From: Cycas panzhihuaensis
Lineage: Eukaryota > Cycadophyta
Reading direction: 5' to 3'
Length of the DNA stretch: 64,000 nucleotides
Assembly (NCBI GenBank): GCA_023213395.1
Contig: CM041465.1
Coordinates: 70,811,741 to 70,875,740, forward strand
Below are positions 1 through 13,159 of this stretch, in pieces. The number at the start of each line of letters is the position of its first letter. Positions within the stretch are counted from its first letter, which is position 1. A program made the translations under genes and the position numbers. The notes beneath the pieces are model-generated. The model did not search any database, was not told the origin of the DNA, and was given only the letters and a program-made list of their open reading frames with translations.

Positions 1-2846
1 TAAAATTTAATTATAATATATATTAAAAAATTATATAAATAAATAGAAAGAGATTAAAATTGAAATTAGTATTATTATTAAGCATATAAATAAATAATTA
101 TATCTTTTTAAATTTAAAGTTTTGTTCAAGTGCCTTACTTTGAAGAGTTTCAAGGCCTTCTCATCTATATCAAGTTTTGGTAAGTTTGTAATATCATTCA
201 CCTTATAGACTTAAAGAAGCACATTTCAAATTGCAAATTGTTTTTCATTGCCAAAAATCTAACTATGTCTTGTAACTATTACTCCATTATTATATTCATG
301 ATCCTATACATAAATTTAAAATTTCAACAAATTTTTCTTTTCAACAAGGCAAGAAAATGACCTGACATTTGGCCTTTTTGCATTTAGTTAAGTCACACTA
401 AATTGAATGAAAGCAACTACTGAAGCATAAATCATCATCCTATCTTAAAGAAATTGAGAGACATATTCAACATTCTTATTCCTCTAAGTTTAGAGCATAG
501 GGAAGACTAATGCCAGAGCATTATTTGGTCTATGGGTTATAATGAAACTAATAAACAACTAATAATTTTTATAGAATTTAATGCATGACCCATGGTTGAG
601 TATCATAATTGTGCGACCAACCACGGGCTTAAATACTTTTAACATGAAAATATTGATCCCGCAAAAATTACTTCAACTTTGAGATTTGAAACAAATAGTT
701 GATGTCACCTCCTACTTTCAAGCACAATATCATTTATTCAACAACTTGTGACTAAGGTGTACTTGCATAGATTTAATTAAATACAATGTTGGTGTCGAAA
801 CATTATTATTTCCTTAGTCTATTGTCATTTTTTAGTGCCCTAGATAGGTCCTAAGTGTTTAGAGTGAAATCTTACTCCACTCCTCCAAAGAAGTTCTTAA
901 TGGACTAAGACTCTTGCTTTTGCTATGTGTAGAATAAATCAAAGTCAGAGAGTTATAGGCAGGAAGGTGATTGCATTTGCTATCTCATCTATCCCACTAG
1001 CATTGCTTAGTTGATCACACTACCCTCCATCGGTTAAGGGCATCCCCATGAGAGCACTAAGCTTAGAAAACTGGAAGCGTTAGATGAATAGTTTGATCGT
1101 GTTGGGTACCTCGATCCTTCTCTCTTGTCTCGTCTCTTAGAACCCAAAAGACATTGACGCCATTTGTCTACAACATGGAGGATAACCTCCATTTCCTTTT
1201 AGTATATTAATAACTAACATTTGTGATATTTGAGTTTCTGAGTCTCGAATGCAATTGGATAAAAATTCTACGTAATACAACACCTAAACTAAATCCAAAT
1301 GCATCACATTCTAGTTGGGGAGAAGTTCAGTATAAACAAGGCTAGAGTGGTCAACATGATTTCTTTAAAGTAGTTAAATGAGTCATTTCACCCTCACAAA
1401 ACTATATGAAGAATGATGGATGGGTGAAAAGAAAAGGAAAGAATGGTTACATGAGCGAAGACGCTGTTATAGAGGTGGTACTTCTGTTTCACAAGAGAAA
1501 CATTCCCAGGAAGAAAAGGTAAATAATAGAATGAGAAAGGATTTCACTTGTCGAAGTTTGTTGAAAAGAAATTCTAATAAATCCAAAACGAATCAAAAGA
1601 ACCAATTTAGAAAATACAATTGGTATTGTTAATAGATACAAACTTAAAAGATTTATTTTTTGAGCTCTGAAGCCTAAAAAACCTACTGAAACTTGAACCT
1701 GATGAAGCTCAAACTAGACCCTAAACTGCTCAAAGAAGCACCTAAACCTGCTCAAAACAACACTTGATTTTCTTCGATATCATTTACACTCAATATATGA
1801 AAGTCATAAGTATCCATTTTTGTATTAATAGCCACCTTAAACTTGTGATTATACATTTGTTGATTCACATGATTCAAATTCTATTGATCTTTCTTTATTA
1901 CTTTATACTAACTTTTTATATTAGCTTTCCACCACCCTTTGTGTGCTTCCAACCATCTATGATAATGCTATAACTATTAATATCTTATATATTGCCTATG
2001 GGTGCCACCATTTGTCCACACAACCCTTTTTATCCTCTAATAATGTAGTAGAAAGTTTCTCATAATAAAGAAGCATGCATCATATAGGTCCATATTTGAT
2101 GGCACAATAATCTTTTTCAAAAAAAAAAAAAAAGACAAATGGGCCACATTAAAAGGGACCTCAAAAGTAATGTGCTATTATAACACAATCTATCGTCTCC
2201 TTCATCTCATGAAAAACACCACATTGGTGGCATTAAAGACCAATTGTAAGTCTCTTTTGTGGTGTTGATTATGGAGTTGGTTGAACATATGGTGAAGCTA
2301 TTTGGTTGGTAACAAGCGTGGAAGCACAGATCTTTTGAACAAAAATTGATGATTGACCAGCAAAAAGAGCAATGGAAGAAGCATCTTTGAGGACTTGACC
2401 TTTAGGCTTCATATGTTTATTAATAAAAAATTCTAGCTTACGGCATTGCCGGACTCTTGGAATTCATTACCTACCGTTGGCATGGGTTCATACTGTATAC
2501 TATCTTTTCGGGTATTTACGTTTCATATGTTATTCGAATAACACCGGTGACGCCCCGATCGTTGTTGAGAATGGAAAAGTACATTGCTATGGATGCTCCC
2601 TCTTGCCTGTCTTATAAATCCTTCAAGGGAAACAGACGTTACGCAGAGAGATGCCAGGTCATATATAACCCAAAAAAAAAAAGAAAGGATACCAGGTCAT
2701 ATATAATGAATTTCCTTGGTAAGAGTGATTAACAAATGGGGGAGCCGCCTCCAAATGTGCTTCCGATTTTTTTGAATTGAATTTCGTGCTGTTTGACTTT
2801 CACTGTTACATACCAAATTTAACATAAATAATGGTCCACGAGCGAA
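1..2846. other. AT-rich intergenic DNA, no gene recognised
   Basis: No convincing gene is seen. The open frames are short (under about 95 codons), start at arbitrary ATGs and resemble no family I know. The stretch holds a poly-A run near 2119-2133, an LTR/primer-site-like relic near 1153 (listed separately) and otherwise unstructured AT-rich sequence. The last few hundred bases (about 2450-2846) are slightly more GC-rich and must include the promoter and 5' leader of the kinase gene. I could not pick a TATA box with confidence. Confidence 0.6.
1100..1175 (+). mobile_element. Possible relic of a gypsy-type LTR end and primer-binding site
   Basis: The sequence ATTGACGCCATTTGTCTAC at 1153-1171 resembles the primer-binding region TTGGCGCC-GT-TGTGGG that follows the 5' LTR of many plant Ty3/gypsy elements. 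A pyrimidine-rich LTR-like tail lies just before it. No second LTR and no coding remnant was found nearby, so this is at most a decayed fragment. Confidence 0.25.
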
Positions 2847-3044
2847 ATGCTCTCCACCGCCTTAATCTTTGCTGGCTTTGAAATCATCGTTATTTTATAC
2901 CAAAGTCAGTCATCTCCCTTTGCATCAAATTTTCATCCATTTCTACTGTGTTATCACCATCTTCATTACAGATTCAGAAATCGATCATTATGCTCCTCCG
3001 CTCTCTCCAAAATTAGATCTATTGTTTTTCACCCGGATCCCTCA

Positions 3045-5344
3045 ATGCCTTGTCTCCATCTGGCCTTCCTTCTAGTTATTGCATGGGCATTCTTCTACTC
3101 TGGCACAAAATGCATAGATCAATGGTATGAGTATTGCCTCCATAACAGCACTCACTGTGGCAATACTAGTATCTCATATCCTTTTGGATTAGGAAACCAT
3201 GGCTGTGGTGACCCACACTTTCAGCTCTATTGTGTTAAGAACAAACCTGTGCTTTCTATTAATACAAGAAACTACAGTATATTGGAGCCTAACTATTTGG
3301 GGTTATACAATGCCAATCACGCGATTACAATTGTTAACGAGAAGCTGCTACAGCAAAAATGCGATCTTTCCAACGATTACGATGACCTCTGGAGCAACGC
3401 TTATTTTAATATTACTCAAGAATACACTCACAATCTAATCCTTCTGCAATGCGATGAGACGCCTCCCTTCCCTTTCTTTAGAAAATTGAATTGTAGCAGC
3501 AGCTGGTACTACGGTTGGACTCTACCAACGAATTGGGATACCTTCTGTAAATTACACAGTGAGTTGCCCGTTACGGTTGATGGATCTGACCTTTCGTTGC
3601 TACCTCCGAATTTCCTGCACCAAGGAGTTCAAATAGAATGGTATACCAACGAAAGCAGAGATCAAAGCTGTATCGATTGTGAGTCAACTATGGGGATATG
3701 TGGTTATGATTTTTTGGATCCACAACAACCATTCGTTTGCATTTGCAAGGATGCCAGTCATTTGAAGAATTGCGATGATGGTGAGCTTTCTTGAAATTTC
3801 TGACAAGCTTTATGCTGAATGAAAAAGGTTGATTTCTTAATATAGATCTCATAGGTTCAGAAGGCTATATGTTCTATTGTCAGTCTCTTGCTTTATTATG
3901 TATAGCCGTAGGAATTGGTTTTATCATTTGTGTATTTAAATATGTTACTACACATGTTTTGTGAAGGAGGGATCATACACCGAAGTAAAAGCAGGCAATC
4001 TAGGCGTGGCATTATAATAATAGGTAAAATTCGCCCTCCCTTCTGTACATGTAAATCAGATTCCTAGTGCCACACAAAACTTTCCTTTATCCTTCAGTTA
4101 GATCCGGGGGACGACGAAATTTCTTTAATTCATTTCTTCACTGTAACAACGCAGGTGGGTCCGTTGGAGGCATTATGCTGATAGGAGTAGTATTACTGTG
4201 CAGAGTATTTTGTAGGAGAAGAAGAAACTCTCAGCTCATCCGAAGTATTGTTAGTAATTCAAACTGTGAAGAGAGCAAGGATACGGAAGCATGTGCACCT
4301 GCATTAACCATGGGTTCTTTGCCCATTTTCAGTTATGAAGAACTTGAATGGGCGACGAATTGTTTCGATGAGAAGAACGAATTAGGAGATGGGGGATTTG
4401 GCACGGTCTATTTGGGCAGACTTCGGGATGGGCGTGCTGTGGCAGTGAAGAAATTGTATCAGGATAACTCGAGAAGGGTCGAACAATTTATCAATGAGGT
4501 GCAGATACTGTCGTCCCTGCATCATCCAAACCTTGTTCGTCTCTTCGGCTGTACCTGTCCAGACAGTCGAGAGCTTCTTCTAGTTTACGAATATGTGCCA
4601 AACGGAACTTTGGCCGATCATCTTCACGGGGAACGTAAAGGTATATATTTGAGTTGGGATATTCGATTAAAGATCGCTATACAAACTGCCCGGGCCTTGG
4701 CATTCCTCCACAGCGTTGAACCTCCCATATTCCACAGAGACGTCAAATCCACCAATATTCTTTTGGATGAAAATTTCGAAGTAAAACTGGCCGATTTTGG
4801 TTTGTCGAAGCTGGTGCCTATAGCCGTCACGCATGTCACTACTGTTCCACAGGGCACGCCCGGCTATCTTGACCCAGACTATCATCGGTGCTATCAGCTC
4901 ACGGAGAAAAGCGATGTCTACAGCTTCGGTGTTGTTTTGGTAGAGATCATTTCAGCCAAGTTAGCCGTGGATGTAACTCGGACTAGAATGGAAATCAGCC
5001 TAGCTAACATGGCAATAGCAAAGATTCAAAATGGGGCTTTGGATGAGCTCGTAGATCCCAATTTGGGGATGGAATCGACCTCTGCGATTAAGGTAATGGT
5101 TACTGCAGTTGCAGAATTGGCTTTCAGATGCCTCGCAAATGACAAGGATGATAGGCCATATATGAAGGAAGTTGCTGCTCAACTTGAGCACATCAAACAA
5201 ATGGCTCGTGCGGATGCTTGTTCAGATATAAATTCTGAGATCCAACAAAAGCTCACAGTACTAAGCGGCGTGGCCCCATACTCTCCCACTTCTGTTCAAG
5301 AAAAGTGGCTCAGCACGAACACTACACCCGATAGTAGCGCATAA
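3045..5344 (+). CDS. LRK10-like / WAK-like receptor serine/threonine kinase, three exons
   Basis: Predicted cell-surface receptor kinase. Exons 3045-3780, 3967-4023 and 4155-5344 join in phase (1983 nt, 660 residues). The chosen Met at 3045 opens a hydrophobic signal peptide (MPCLHLAFLLVIAWAFF). An in-frame Met at 2847 would add 66 residues without a clear role. The ectodomain has a galacturonan-binding GUB_WAK region (about residues 30-105; CGNTSISYPFGLGNHGCG) and a WAK-associated C-terminal cysteine-rich region to about 245 (CIDCESTMGICGYD). Exon 2 encodes a short basic linker. A membrane segment at about 265-285 follows, ended by CRRRR. The kinase domain (about 335-610) keeps the glycine loop GDGGFGTVY, the AVKKL lysine, HRDVKSTNILL, DFGLSKL and GTPGYLDPDY, so it looks catalytically competent and of RD type. 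Family members act in pathogen and stress signalling; the ligand here is unknown. No broken frame is seen. Confidence 0.88.
3781..3966 (+). other. Intron 1 of the receptor kinase gene
   Basis: Donor GATG|GTGAGC and acceptor GTGAAG|GAGG. The intron is phase 1 and separates the WAK-associated cysteine-rich ectodomain from the juxtamembrane linker, the usual position in the LRK10-like family. Boundaries were inferred from consensus and phase only. Confidence 0.7.
4024..4154 (+). other. Intron 2 of the receptor kinase gene
   Basis: Donor ATAG|GTAAAA and acceptor ACGCAG|GTGGG. It is phase 1 and sits just before the transmembrane segment. Splicing creates a Gly-rich membrane-entry sequence (GIIIIGGSVGGIMLIG) that fits the family. 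A Met at 4067 lies inside this intron and is not a real start. Confidence 0.7.
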
Positions 5345-6354
5345 ATTTCAATTACTTTCACCATTACGCTTTGAGAGAATTGTCTGAAAATTTGCCAGTT
5401 TAGTTTACTGCGGATTGAAGACCAAATAGGTCATTGCAGGAAGTAGAGAGGCGCTCTCGCTTACTTTTAGTAGCGAGGTTTTAAAATCTATGATGTTATT
5501 TTTATTTTAGCGAATTTCCATTAATTGGAATTGATCGTTCTGAACGATCATTGGTGTAATTTTCTTGTCAATGTATATAGAGTTACGACAGATGCTTATT
5601 GTTCATAGCCACCAGTTTTAAACCACGAATCGGACCGATATGGATGTATACCTCTCAAGATTTGACATGTAATTTGTTCACATCTGTACCTAATAATGTT
5701 ACAGACTATTCAAAATATGAACAAATGCAGGAGCTAAGACTACAGAATCCTTCTAATTCGTCATTTAAGTTAAGTTCTTATATCTGTTTGACATTGTGGC
5801 AATAGACAGACATATTGCAGATCTTGGAACGCCGGTACTAGGATTTGAGTTGAACTTCGCCTTAAATTTTGTCGCCTTTCTTTACAAAAACACTGCAAGA
5901 TTCCGCGTGGGATGCGAGTCTCTGAATCATCGTGAATGTAATTAGCCGAGTTTCATAGGGCGGAGTCAAAGTCCATCTTGGAGGCGAAAAATAGGGTTCA
6001 TACACTGAATCCGTTTGCCGTAGTTACTTGGAGTCCGTCTAAAAAAATTGTATTGAATTATAGCAGGCGGATGCGGTCCAATCAGGCAGATGGCAGAGAG
6101 AAAATAAGAGGTGGGGTGTATGAGTTGGTGGTGACAGTTGCTGAGTGTGAATCGGCGGACAGCGAGGTAGAAGTCAGGAATCTATGTAGCAGTCACTGGG
6201 TGGTCAAGTCGTTAGTTGTGGAGTCGGTATCTTGAACTGCCCCTCACGAAATTGCGCAGTCAAAGCATCGCCCTTTTCGATGGTTCTATACGCTGTGTGG
6301 CTGTCAAAGCTGAGCGTTCAGCGCCTCCTCGCTACATCCATAACAATGCGCTTT

Positions 6355-6390
6355 GAATAGGAATAGGAATAGGAATAGGAATAGGAATAG
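6355..6390 (+). repeat. Hexanucleotide microsatellite (GAATAG)6
   Basis: Six consecutive perfect GAATAG units inside the GC-richer block downstream of the kinase gene. On the minus strand it makes a run of Leu/Phe codons, which explains a spurious open frame there. Confidence 0.95.
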
Positions 6391-7233
6391 GAAGATGCTT
6401 GGTTGTTGTGGATAGGGTTGGAACCAGTCGCCTACCTTACAAATTGATTCCGGAAAATTCCACACGGCAGCCATCCTATGGATGAAGGTGCGGTTATGGT
6501 CCCATGTTTTAAAGGGACGTGTCTCGTGACTGTGATAACGGCCCTCCACCAAGAATCGTATTAGGGAAGCTTCCTGTCCGCTTTAGTCTCGTTGTTGGTT
6601 GGGTAGACTAATTAGAGAGTCATATCACCAATTCCTGCTCCGTGAGTGGATCCGGTCCCGTCGTAACCACACACAGTTCGTATATAGGGCCCATTAGGCC
6701 TCTTATGGTAACCAATTTTATCTCCTACACATATCGTCCAACTACCTACGCCCTCTTCCGCTTGAAAAGCCTTAAATTTTAAGGGGCCCAAAGCACGTTG
6801 TCTCGTGCTCTCTCACGTATCACACAAATTTGTTGATTGTTTTATTGAAACCCTTAATAAGGTTTATGACAATCCCACCATATACGAGTGGTTGGTTTTG
6901 TTTCATTTTTTAGATTTATAATCATTTTAAATTCATAACATTAGATTGTATAATGTTTGAATTCTTATTTATCAATGTAATTATAAAAATAAAATGAAAT
7001 TCAAATAAACCATTTAATTCTTACGTGTATCTACATCATATTTGAACTTCACAACAACAAAAAAATAAATATAGAGTTCTTTAATAGCTGTAGAAACTTC
7101 TCCTTTCTTTTTGATTAAAATGGTAAATTATTTAAATGTAACCAAGTAAAATATTCCAATGTAAGAAAAATAATAAATTGAAAAATCTTACTTAAATTCA
7201 TAAGTAATATAATGAGATCTATAAGGATGTTTG

Positions 7234-7276
<43 letters not shown>
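7234..7276. repeat. Compound microsatellite (TA)n(GA)n
   Basis: About 12 TA units run directly into about 9 GA units. This is the same TA/GA pairing seen on a much larger scale at 15609-18448. Confidence 0.95.
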
Positions 7277-9453
7277 TTGAAATGGTATATAAATAGATAA
7301 ATAGACATATATACATTTAATGTGCATTAGAAGAGGTGTATTAATGACATATATGAGCACTCCTCTCATGCTTAATATTTAAATGGATTTGAAAATTCTA
7401 ATCGCAATGATATATAATTTGTTTATGTTTTTATTATGTATATTAAGATTTTAATTTTCTCAAATGGTGTCTTTATAACATAAAATATTTTTAATTGATA
7501 ATAGTCAAAGAACAAAAATATTAGCATCTCAATAATGACAAATCATATTAAGAAGATGTTTTAATTGTCAACAAACTTTAAGAAAAATCATTACAACTTT
7601 TTTGTATGTTACTGTTTTCCATTGAAAAATGTAAGTCAAACATGGATAAAATGAAAACCCTAAATCATTTTGAAATTATCATATATTCATACTTCAAACA
7701 TTATCAATTTAAACTAGTAAGTGAATGTTACACCCTATAAGTTAAAATTTATTAACAAGTATAAATATCTTTTTTTTTTAATAAAAACTATAATACAAGG
7801 AGCATTTTCAAGATATTCGTCCAATTACTCTAAATAATTTGGGAATAAATTATTATGTAGGACTAGTATGCACCGATGGTAAATAATTATGATAATGCCA
7901 CTAACTTAATAATTTTTTTACATAGTTAAATTTGATATAATAATTTGAATTCACTCCTTATACATGAAATGAAATTCTCCACTCTTTTTATTTTAGAGAT
8001 TAAAAATCCAATTGGTTAAATATAAAAAGTTAGTGTGGAAAGCTATGTATATAGTATTTAATGTGGGTTATATATATATGGACTCCATTGTTAACATTAT
8101 TAATGATTCAAAATAAGCTTTGATTGTAAGGGCCTGGTCTTTAATGGACTTGATCTTCTATCTTTCTTGATCATATAACTTTTTAAATATATATAATAAT
8201 AAACTTCTTCATCTTCATTTCATAGTTTTGTTTAAAAGTTTTTTTTTTTCATTGCATAGCGTTGTTCACCCTATGTAAGGTGGAAGCCTATTCTATGTTT
8301 TACCAAGTATGAAGGTGCACCAGTTAGATTTATTACTTATTCATCTTATGTGAGGTGGAAGTTATTACCATGCTAAACCAAGTGAAAGGATGCACCACCT
8401 TTAACTAATTAAACTAGTTAGTTTATTTATCTTGTGTTATGTTTTAAGCTGTTGGACTTTTCTACTAATGCCTTGATTAATGTAAATTCTTTATGATATT
8501 TTGTTATGGCTTACATAATACAAAATCCAACTAGATTACTTTGGAGGGGTATATATATGGGGGAGAATATAATATGAATAAGGGAAGAATATAGGAGTAG
8601 GAATTGTTTAAACGGTAGAAAGCAAGTATAGAGTTACAAAATATCGTTGAGATATAAAAGTTCAATTGATGGACATAATTTATAAATAAGAATTCTATTA
8701 AGTAAAAGAATAGATTTCAATCTTTCTAATGAGTGCTAGAGCATTGAAAATAGACATCAAATGGAAAATATGTGCAAGTTCGAAGTTATAGGAATGGATG
8801 ATAAACAATTTATCAAAGGGCAAATTCACATTTGAAGAGTCTATTTTATAACAATTTTCTACTTTATACTTTAGAACTAAAAAGGGCACCGATAACTTTC
8901 CACTGAATGGTATAAGTCCTAAAATAAATACCATATAAGAGAATTATTGCAGTTCAAAGTTGTAGAGTTTTAAACATCAATAGTTACAAAATAAAAAAAC
9001 TTATTAAATTGATAATTTTAAAGGGATACTACATTATCTTAAATTAATTTTTAGCTTTGGATAGCTATTCCTAAGTTAATAGAATGTTGAAAGATTTCCA
9101 ATGGGTAGTGGAATTCCAAAATCAAATGTCAGATGAGAAAGTTATAGTCATTTGAAGTTAGATTTCTAAATTAAATATTTATGAAAATCTTACAATTTCA
9201 CATTATGAGTTGCATGATTAAAGTTTTTGTCCAGAGAAGTTCCATGGTTAGAAGTCTTTGTAGAGAGAAGTACTATAGGGAGAAGTCCCATAAGGGGGAG
9301 TTTCAACGGGGAAGAGTTTGTAGGAGAAGGACTTTGTAAGGAAGTAAAAATAAGGGGAAAGAAACCTTTAAAACTACACTTCATGAAAAATATACATCTA
9401 TGCAAAAGGATTTTACTTTCAACAAATGTTTAAGTTGATATATTTATGCTTTC

Positions 9454-11923
9454 TGTTTCCCAGCTACTGGGAATGGACTCGAGACGCATCGACGCAGGTT
9501 TGTTCAGGTATATTTTCTTACTTTTCTTGCCTTGGTTTGATTAAGGTTATTCTGATGGGTTGTTTGACATACGCCCGCACGCACGCATTGCCATTCGCTT
9601 GTTCATTATGCATGTGCCTAACCAAGACGCCTTGACTATGACGACTCACAATGGGCATCCATAAGCGGATGCGACACCGTATGGCGTCTGACCACTCACG
9701 ATGTCTCCATGGTCTTTCGGGATGCTTTTGCCAGCTTGTTTATTCGTGTTACCACGTGCCACTTATGTCGCAAACCCTTCCTAAGCCTGGTTTAACCCTT
9801 AGTTAGGGCTCTTTGCACCATTTTGAGTACTTGCCCACCGCCTCGAGCCTTCCCCGCTTGATGTATTTCGTGCTTAGCCCTGTCTTACCCTAAAACCTGA
9901 TTTTTTATGACGTTCATGTGCATTTTCTTCTTTTTTGAGTTTCTGTACGGTAAACTAAGCTGCATCATGGATTTTGCAGCCATCACAAGTTTGCCTGCAG
10001 ACGACTATTCAAAATTTGAAAAAAAGAAACCACGCGATGCTGGCGCTTTTCGCCAAGTGGCTTCGAACGGTTGGAGGCGCCCGAGGGCCCCCAACGTTCA
10101 CTTGCTATGCCCAAGGCATAAAAGCCTTTTTTTCACTCATTTTGAGAATTCTTCAACTCACTTTTCAAGTTTTCTAGAGGACTTCTTCACAAAAGATAAG
10201 ACAAAAGAAAGAGTGACAAGAGAACTTCTTCTATGCTAGCTTGGACAGAGGTACGAGGGTCGCTATTAGTCGGAGTTGCAGGCCATCACGCCTCACGGAG
10301 CTCCATTACAAGCACCACCTCTCCTCACAAATACCCAAGGCTTCAAGAGGTTTTCTTCACCAAAACCACTCCAAAGACCCGCTTCTCAAGCTCCCAACTT
10401 GCATGAGGCTCTACTCTTCCACCCTCATGCAAAGGACATTCAACTCCACTTGGACACCGCTTGGGGCTGCCGCCAAGTTACCAAGTGCCTACATGCACTC
10501 ATTCTTCTCCATTTAAGGTATTTATTGGCTCTATTAGTGTTTTTGCTTGTTTTTCCATTGGGTTGCTTGCAAATTCTTTCCTCTTGTTTGCATGCACTTC
10601 CTTTGAGTTTCTTTGGCCGCTTTGATGCATGTAACTTTAGTATTTGTGGCTTGCTATGCTGCCTTAGATTGGGCCCATTTCTTTACATTTCCTTGAGACT
10701 CATCCTTACCCCTTAGCTTGCTCTTTCGCTTTCTTAAGCTAGCCTGTACAAAGGGTCTTACACAAGGATTTGAGGGAGATAGGCGGGTTCCGTCCCCCAT
10801 TGCAGCCCTTCTCCCCAAGGGTTCCGTCCCTTGTCCTCTCTCCCTTTACTACCCGCGCCTCTTGGGAAACGAGGTTAAGGAAACCTAAGGGAGTCGGTTT
10901 GAACTCTCTTCTTGGCGTAGGGTAACTTGTCACAACCTATCTCACCTTATTGCTTGCTAGTATTGCCTTCCCGAACCCCGTGGAGACCTCTCGTGGGTGA
11001 GTTAGCCATCCCGAGGCTACACTCAATCCCTAATAGCATGTTTTATGGTGTATGATAGCTTGCATGCTTACCGTGACGATTCCGCTTTCATTTTTGTTAC
11101 GTGATTAGCACTTAACTACGCTTTTCTAGCTTAGTTGATTTTATTGCCATATATACATATATCTTGTTGTGCTCAGAGCCTCTCTCCCGAGAGGAAGGCG
11201 TTCTTTGAGTTTGTTTGCGGATCGCGTTGGAGGAAGCGTTGCGCGAGATCGACCCGTTCTGGCCGGCCCCGCATGGTAATTCTTCTCCCTTTCGTTTGAG
11301 CTTTGCTTTCGTTCCTTTCATTTCATTTAGTCCTTGCATGCCCTTGGGGAGGTAAGTGCACCCCTTTCGTTGTCTTCGATCGACGTTGCATGCGCAGGAG
11401 GAGGAAAGGAGCGAATCAGGAAGGGAATCCGGCCCATTCGAACGCGGATCCGGTATTCATCGCATATCTTCGTATTTTCTTTATGCTTTACGTTTCTTCG
11501 CACCATCGTGATAGTTAAAGGAACATAAAGGAAAAAGGAAAATAACCATTTACTTTACATTTGCTTTCTTGTACTTCTTTATTACATTGCATGACATAGT
11601 AGTGTAGGTCCCATTTACCTATACCCCTTAGCCACACTTACCCCTTACTCCGTGACACGTTTGGTTGATCGCCCCCCTCGTCGCCTTCTCATTGCCTTGA
11701 GAAGCCGCGACGCGAGGTTCTTTTTCCCCTTCCCGCCATCCGGCGGGTAGGAAGGCCTCGCCTTGCACGGCCACTGAAGCAACCAGGCACCTTGCATCCT
11801 GCACTTCGCCTCCCAAGATGAACGTCCCGCGAGGTATGATCCTCGCTAGTTAGCCTGCTTAGCATATTGTTTCTATGCCCTTCCCGCTAGGCGTTGGATC
11901 ATTGCCCCGCGGAGAGCGTTTCA
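9454..11923 (+). mobile_element. GC-rich solo LTR of a gypsy family, with target-site duplication
   Basis: The segment begins TGTTTCCCAG, ends GCGTTTCA and is flanked by a perfect 5-bp duplication CTTTC (9449-9453 and 11924-11928). The equivalent position in the sister LTR (about 23835) is uninterrupted, which confirms an insertion. Its start (GCTACTGGGAATGG) and a later motif (GAGTTAGCCATCCCGAGGCTA) match the 5' LTR at 36577-39261, so it belongs to a related gypsy family. No internal domain is present: recombination between two LTRs left a single one. It is much more GC- and CpG-rich than its host sequence, which suggests a recent arrival. The open frames inside it (up to 146 codons) are not believed to be genes. 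Confidence 0.85.
10116..10126 (+). promoter_or_regulatory. Putative TATA box of the solo LTR
   Basis: GCATAAAAGCC lies about 660 bp into the LTR, where a U3 core promoter would be expected. The related LTR at 36577 has GTATAAAAC at a similar place. Confidence 0.4.
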
Positions 11924-13159
11924 CTTTCTCATAGAATTTATTTAAGTGAAAATTCACTCATGGACAACCTTTTTCTATTTTTATTATAACTCACCCATCT
12001 GAAGTAGGATTTGGATTATTCTAATTGTGTTGGAATACTTATTCAAAGGTATTCATCCCTATGTGATTAAATTTAATTATATACACTTGTAAAGTGTGCC
12101 TATTACCCTAAAGTATACAAAAGTATGGAGTAATAGTTTGAAGAGTAATAAACTATATTTCATAATTTCATTCATAACTTTCTCATTAGTTGATGAAATT
12201 TCATCAAATCAACTTTGTTAGAATTATAATAAAAACATATAGACAACTGGACAATTAAGGACCATTAAAAGACTCCCAACATGAAGATATTTTTGTAAAT
12301 GAAGGTAGTGGATAGTTGGCAGTTACGTTAATAATAACAATTGTGAACATAATTTTAGAGGGCCACTATGTGCACTATTTTATTCACTAAGCTCAAATTC
12401 TCCACGTTACTTTCATGACATTTATGACAAAAATAAAATTATACATGAGAAAGAATATAGTCTAGAAAATATAGGAAAGAAAAACATATTTTGCTAGTTT
12501 ATAGTTTAGGATTATTTTAAGAAGAGGATTATTTAAGAAAAGTATAGATTTCTATGATAGAACAAGAGCAACTAAATAGATTTTGGAGGGCTTAATCTTA
12601 GAACTCGGCTATGATTTTTGGATATGTGGTAGATGACAAGAGCCTACAATTGATGATAATGTTATAGTAAATTATCCATAGCTACATCAAGAGTTATTAC
12701 GAGCTAAATAGTCATAATTACACTCTCTATTTTTCTAGAAAGCACATATGTTAGAGTTCTTATTTCTCCACAAAGCCTTTCTGTAGAAATAAGGTAAGGG
12801 ATTGAGTATTGTACTAGTAATTGCTTAGTTATGGCCACTTATCACTTAATTTGTATAAGTTATTTAGTGTCGAAGAGTGCTTTTAGTAGAGTTCATTCAG
12901 AGAGGGTTTGAGAGAGTTTAAGAAGTTACCTCTAGTTATTTTATATATGAGGGTGAGAGAACCCCTCGAGTTACTTTTGTGTATGATAATTGAGATTTAA
13001 GAGTTTTATCATTTAGAAAAAGATTGGTATCTCATGGTGAACACTACCATCTTGTGTAAGGGATATGATTAGTAGTGTCGTGAACAGATGTGTGATCTAT
13101 TGTTTCAATCCTTTTGGATTACTTTTATGGGTACTAAGATTTACATTTTGAGCTAGGAA

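Larger units (their letters stand above)
5345..8124. other. Downstream flank of the kinase gene, no further gene recognised
   Basis: From 5345 to about 5600 this is probably 3' UTR. From about 5940 to 6830 base composition is clearly more GC-rich than the surroundings, but the only open frame (5978-6235, 85 codons, plus) has no recognisable similarity and no codon signal I trust. From 6840 on the DNA is very AT-rich. It holds two microsatellites (listed separately) and no coding or transposon signature that I can name. Confidence 0.5.

Noticed and set aside
4067-4154. Apparent Met start of the kinase exon at 4067
   Set aside because: The stretch 4067-4154 is intronic. Splicing from 4023 to 4155 gives a continuous transmembrane segment in phase, and an ATG-start kinase would lack the signal peptide and ectodomain.
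5978-6235. 85-codon open frame in the GC-richer block downstream of the kinase gene
   Set aside because: No recognisable domain or conserved motif, no splice context and no neighbour support. GC-rich composition alone makes such frames likely.
6769-6784. Palindrome-like CCTTAAATTTTAAGG
   Set aside because: Not a perfect palindrome, single occurrence, expected by chance in this composition.
9907-10716. Overlapping open frames of 91-146 codons
   Set aside because: They lie wholly within a solo LTR, have no known domain, and are not conserved in the related LTR at 36577.
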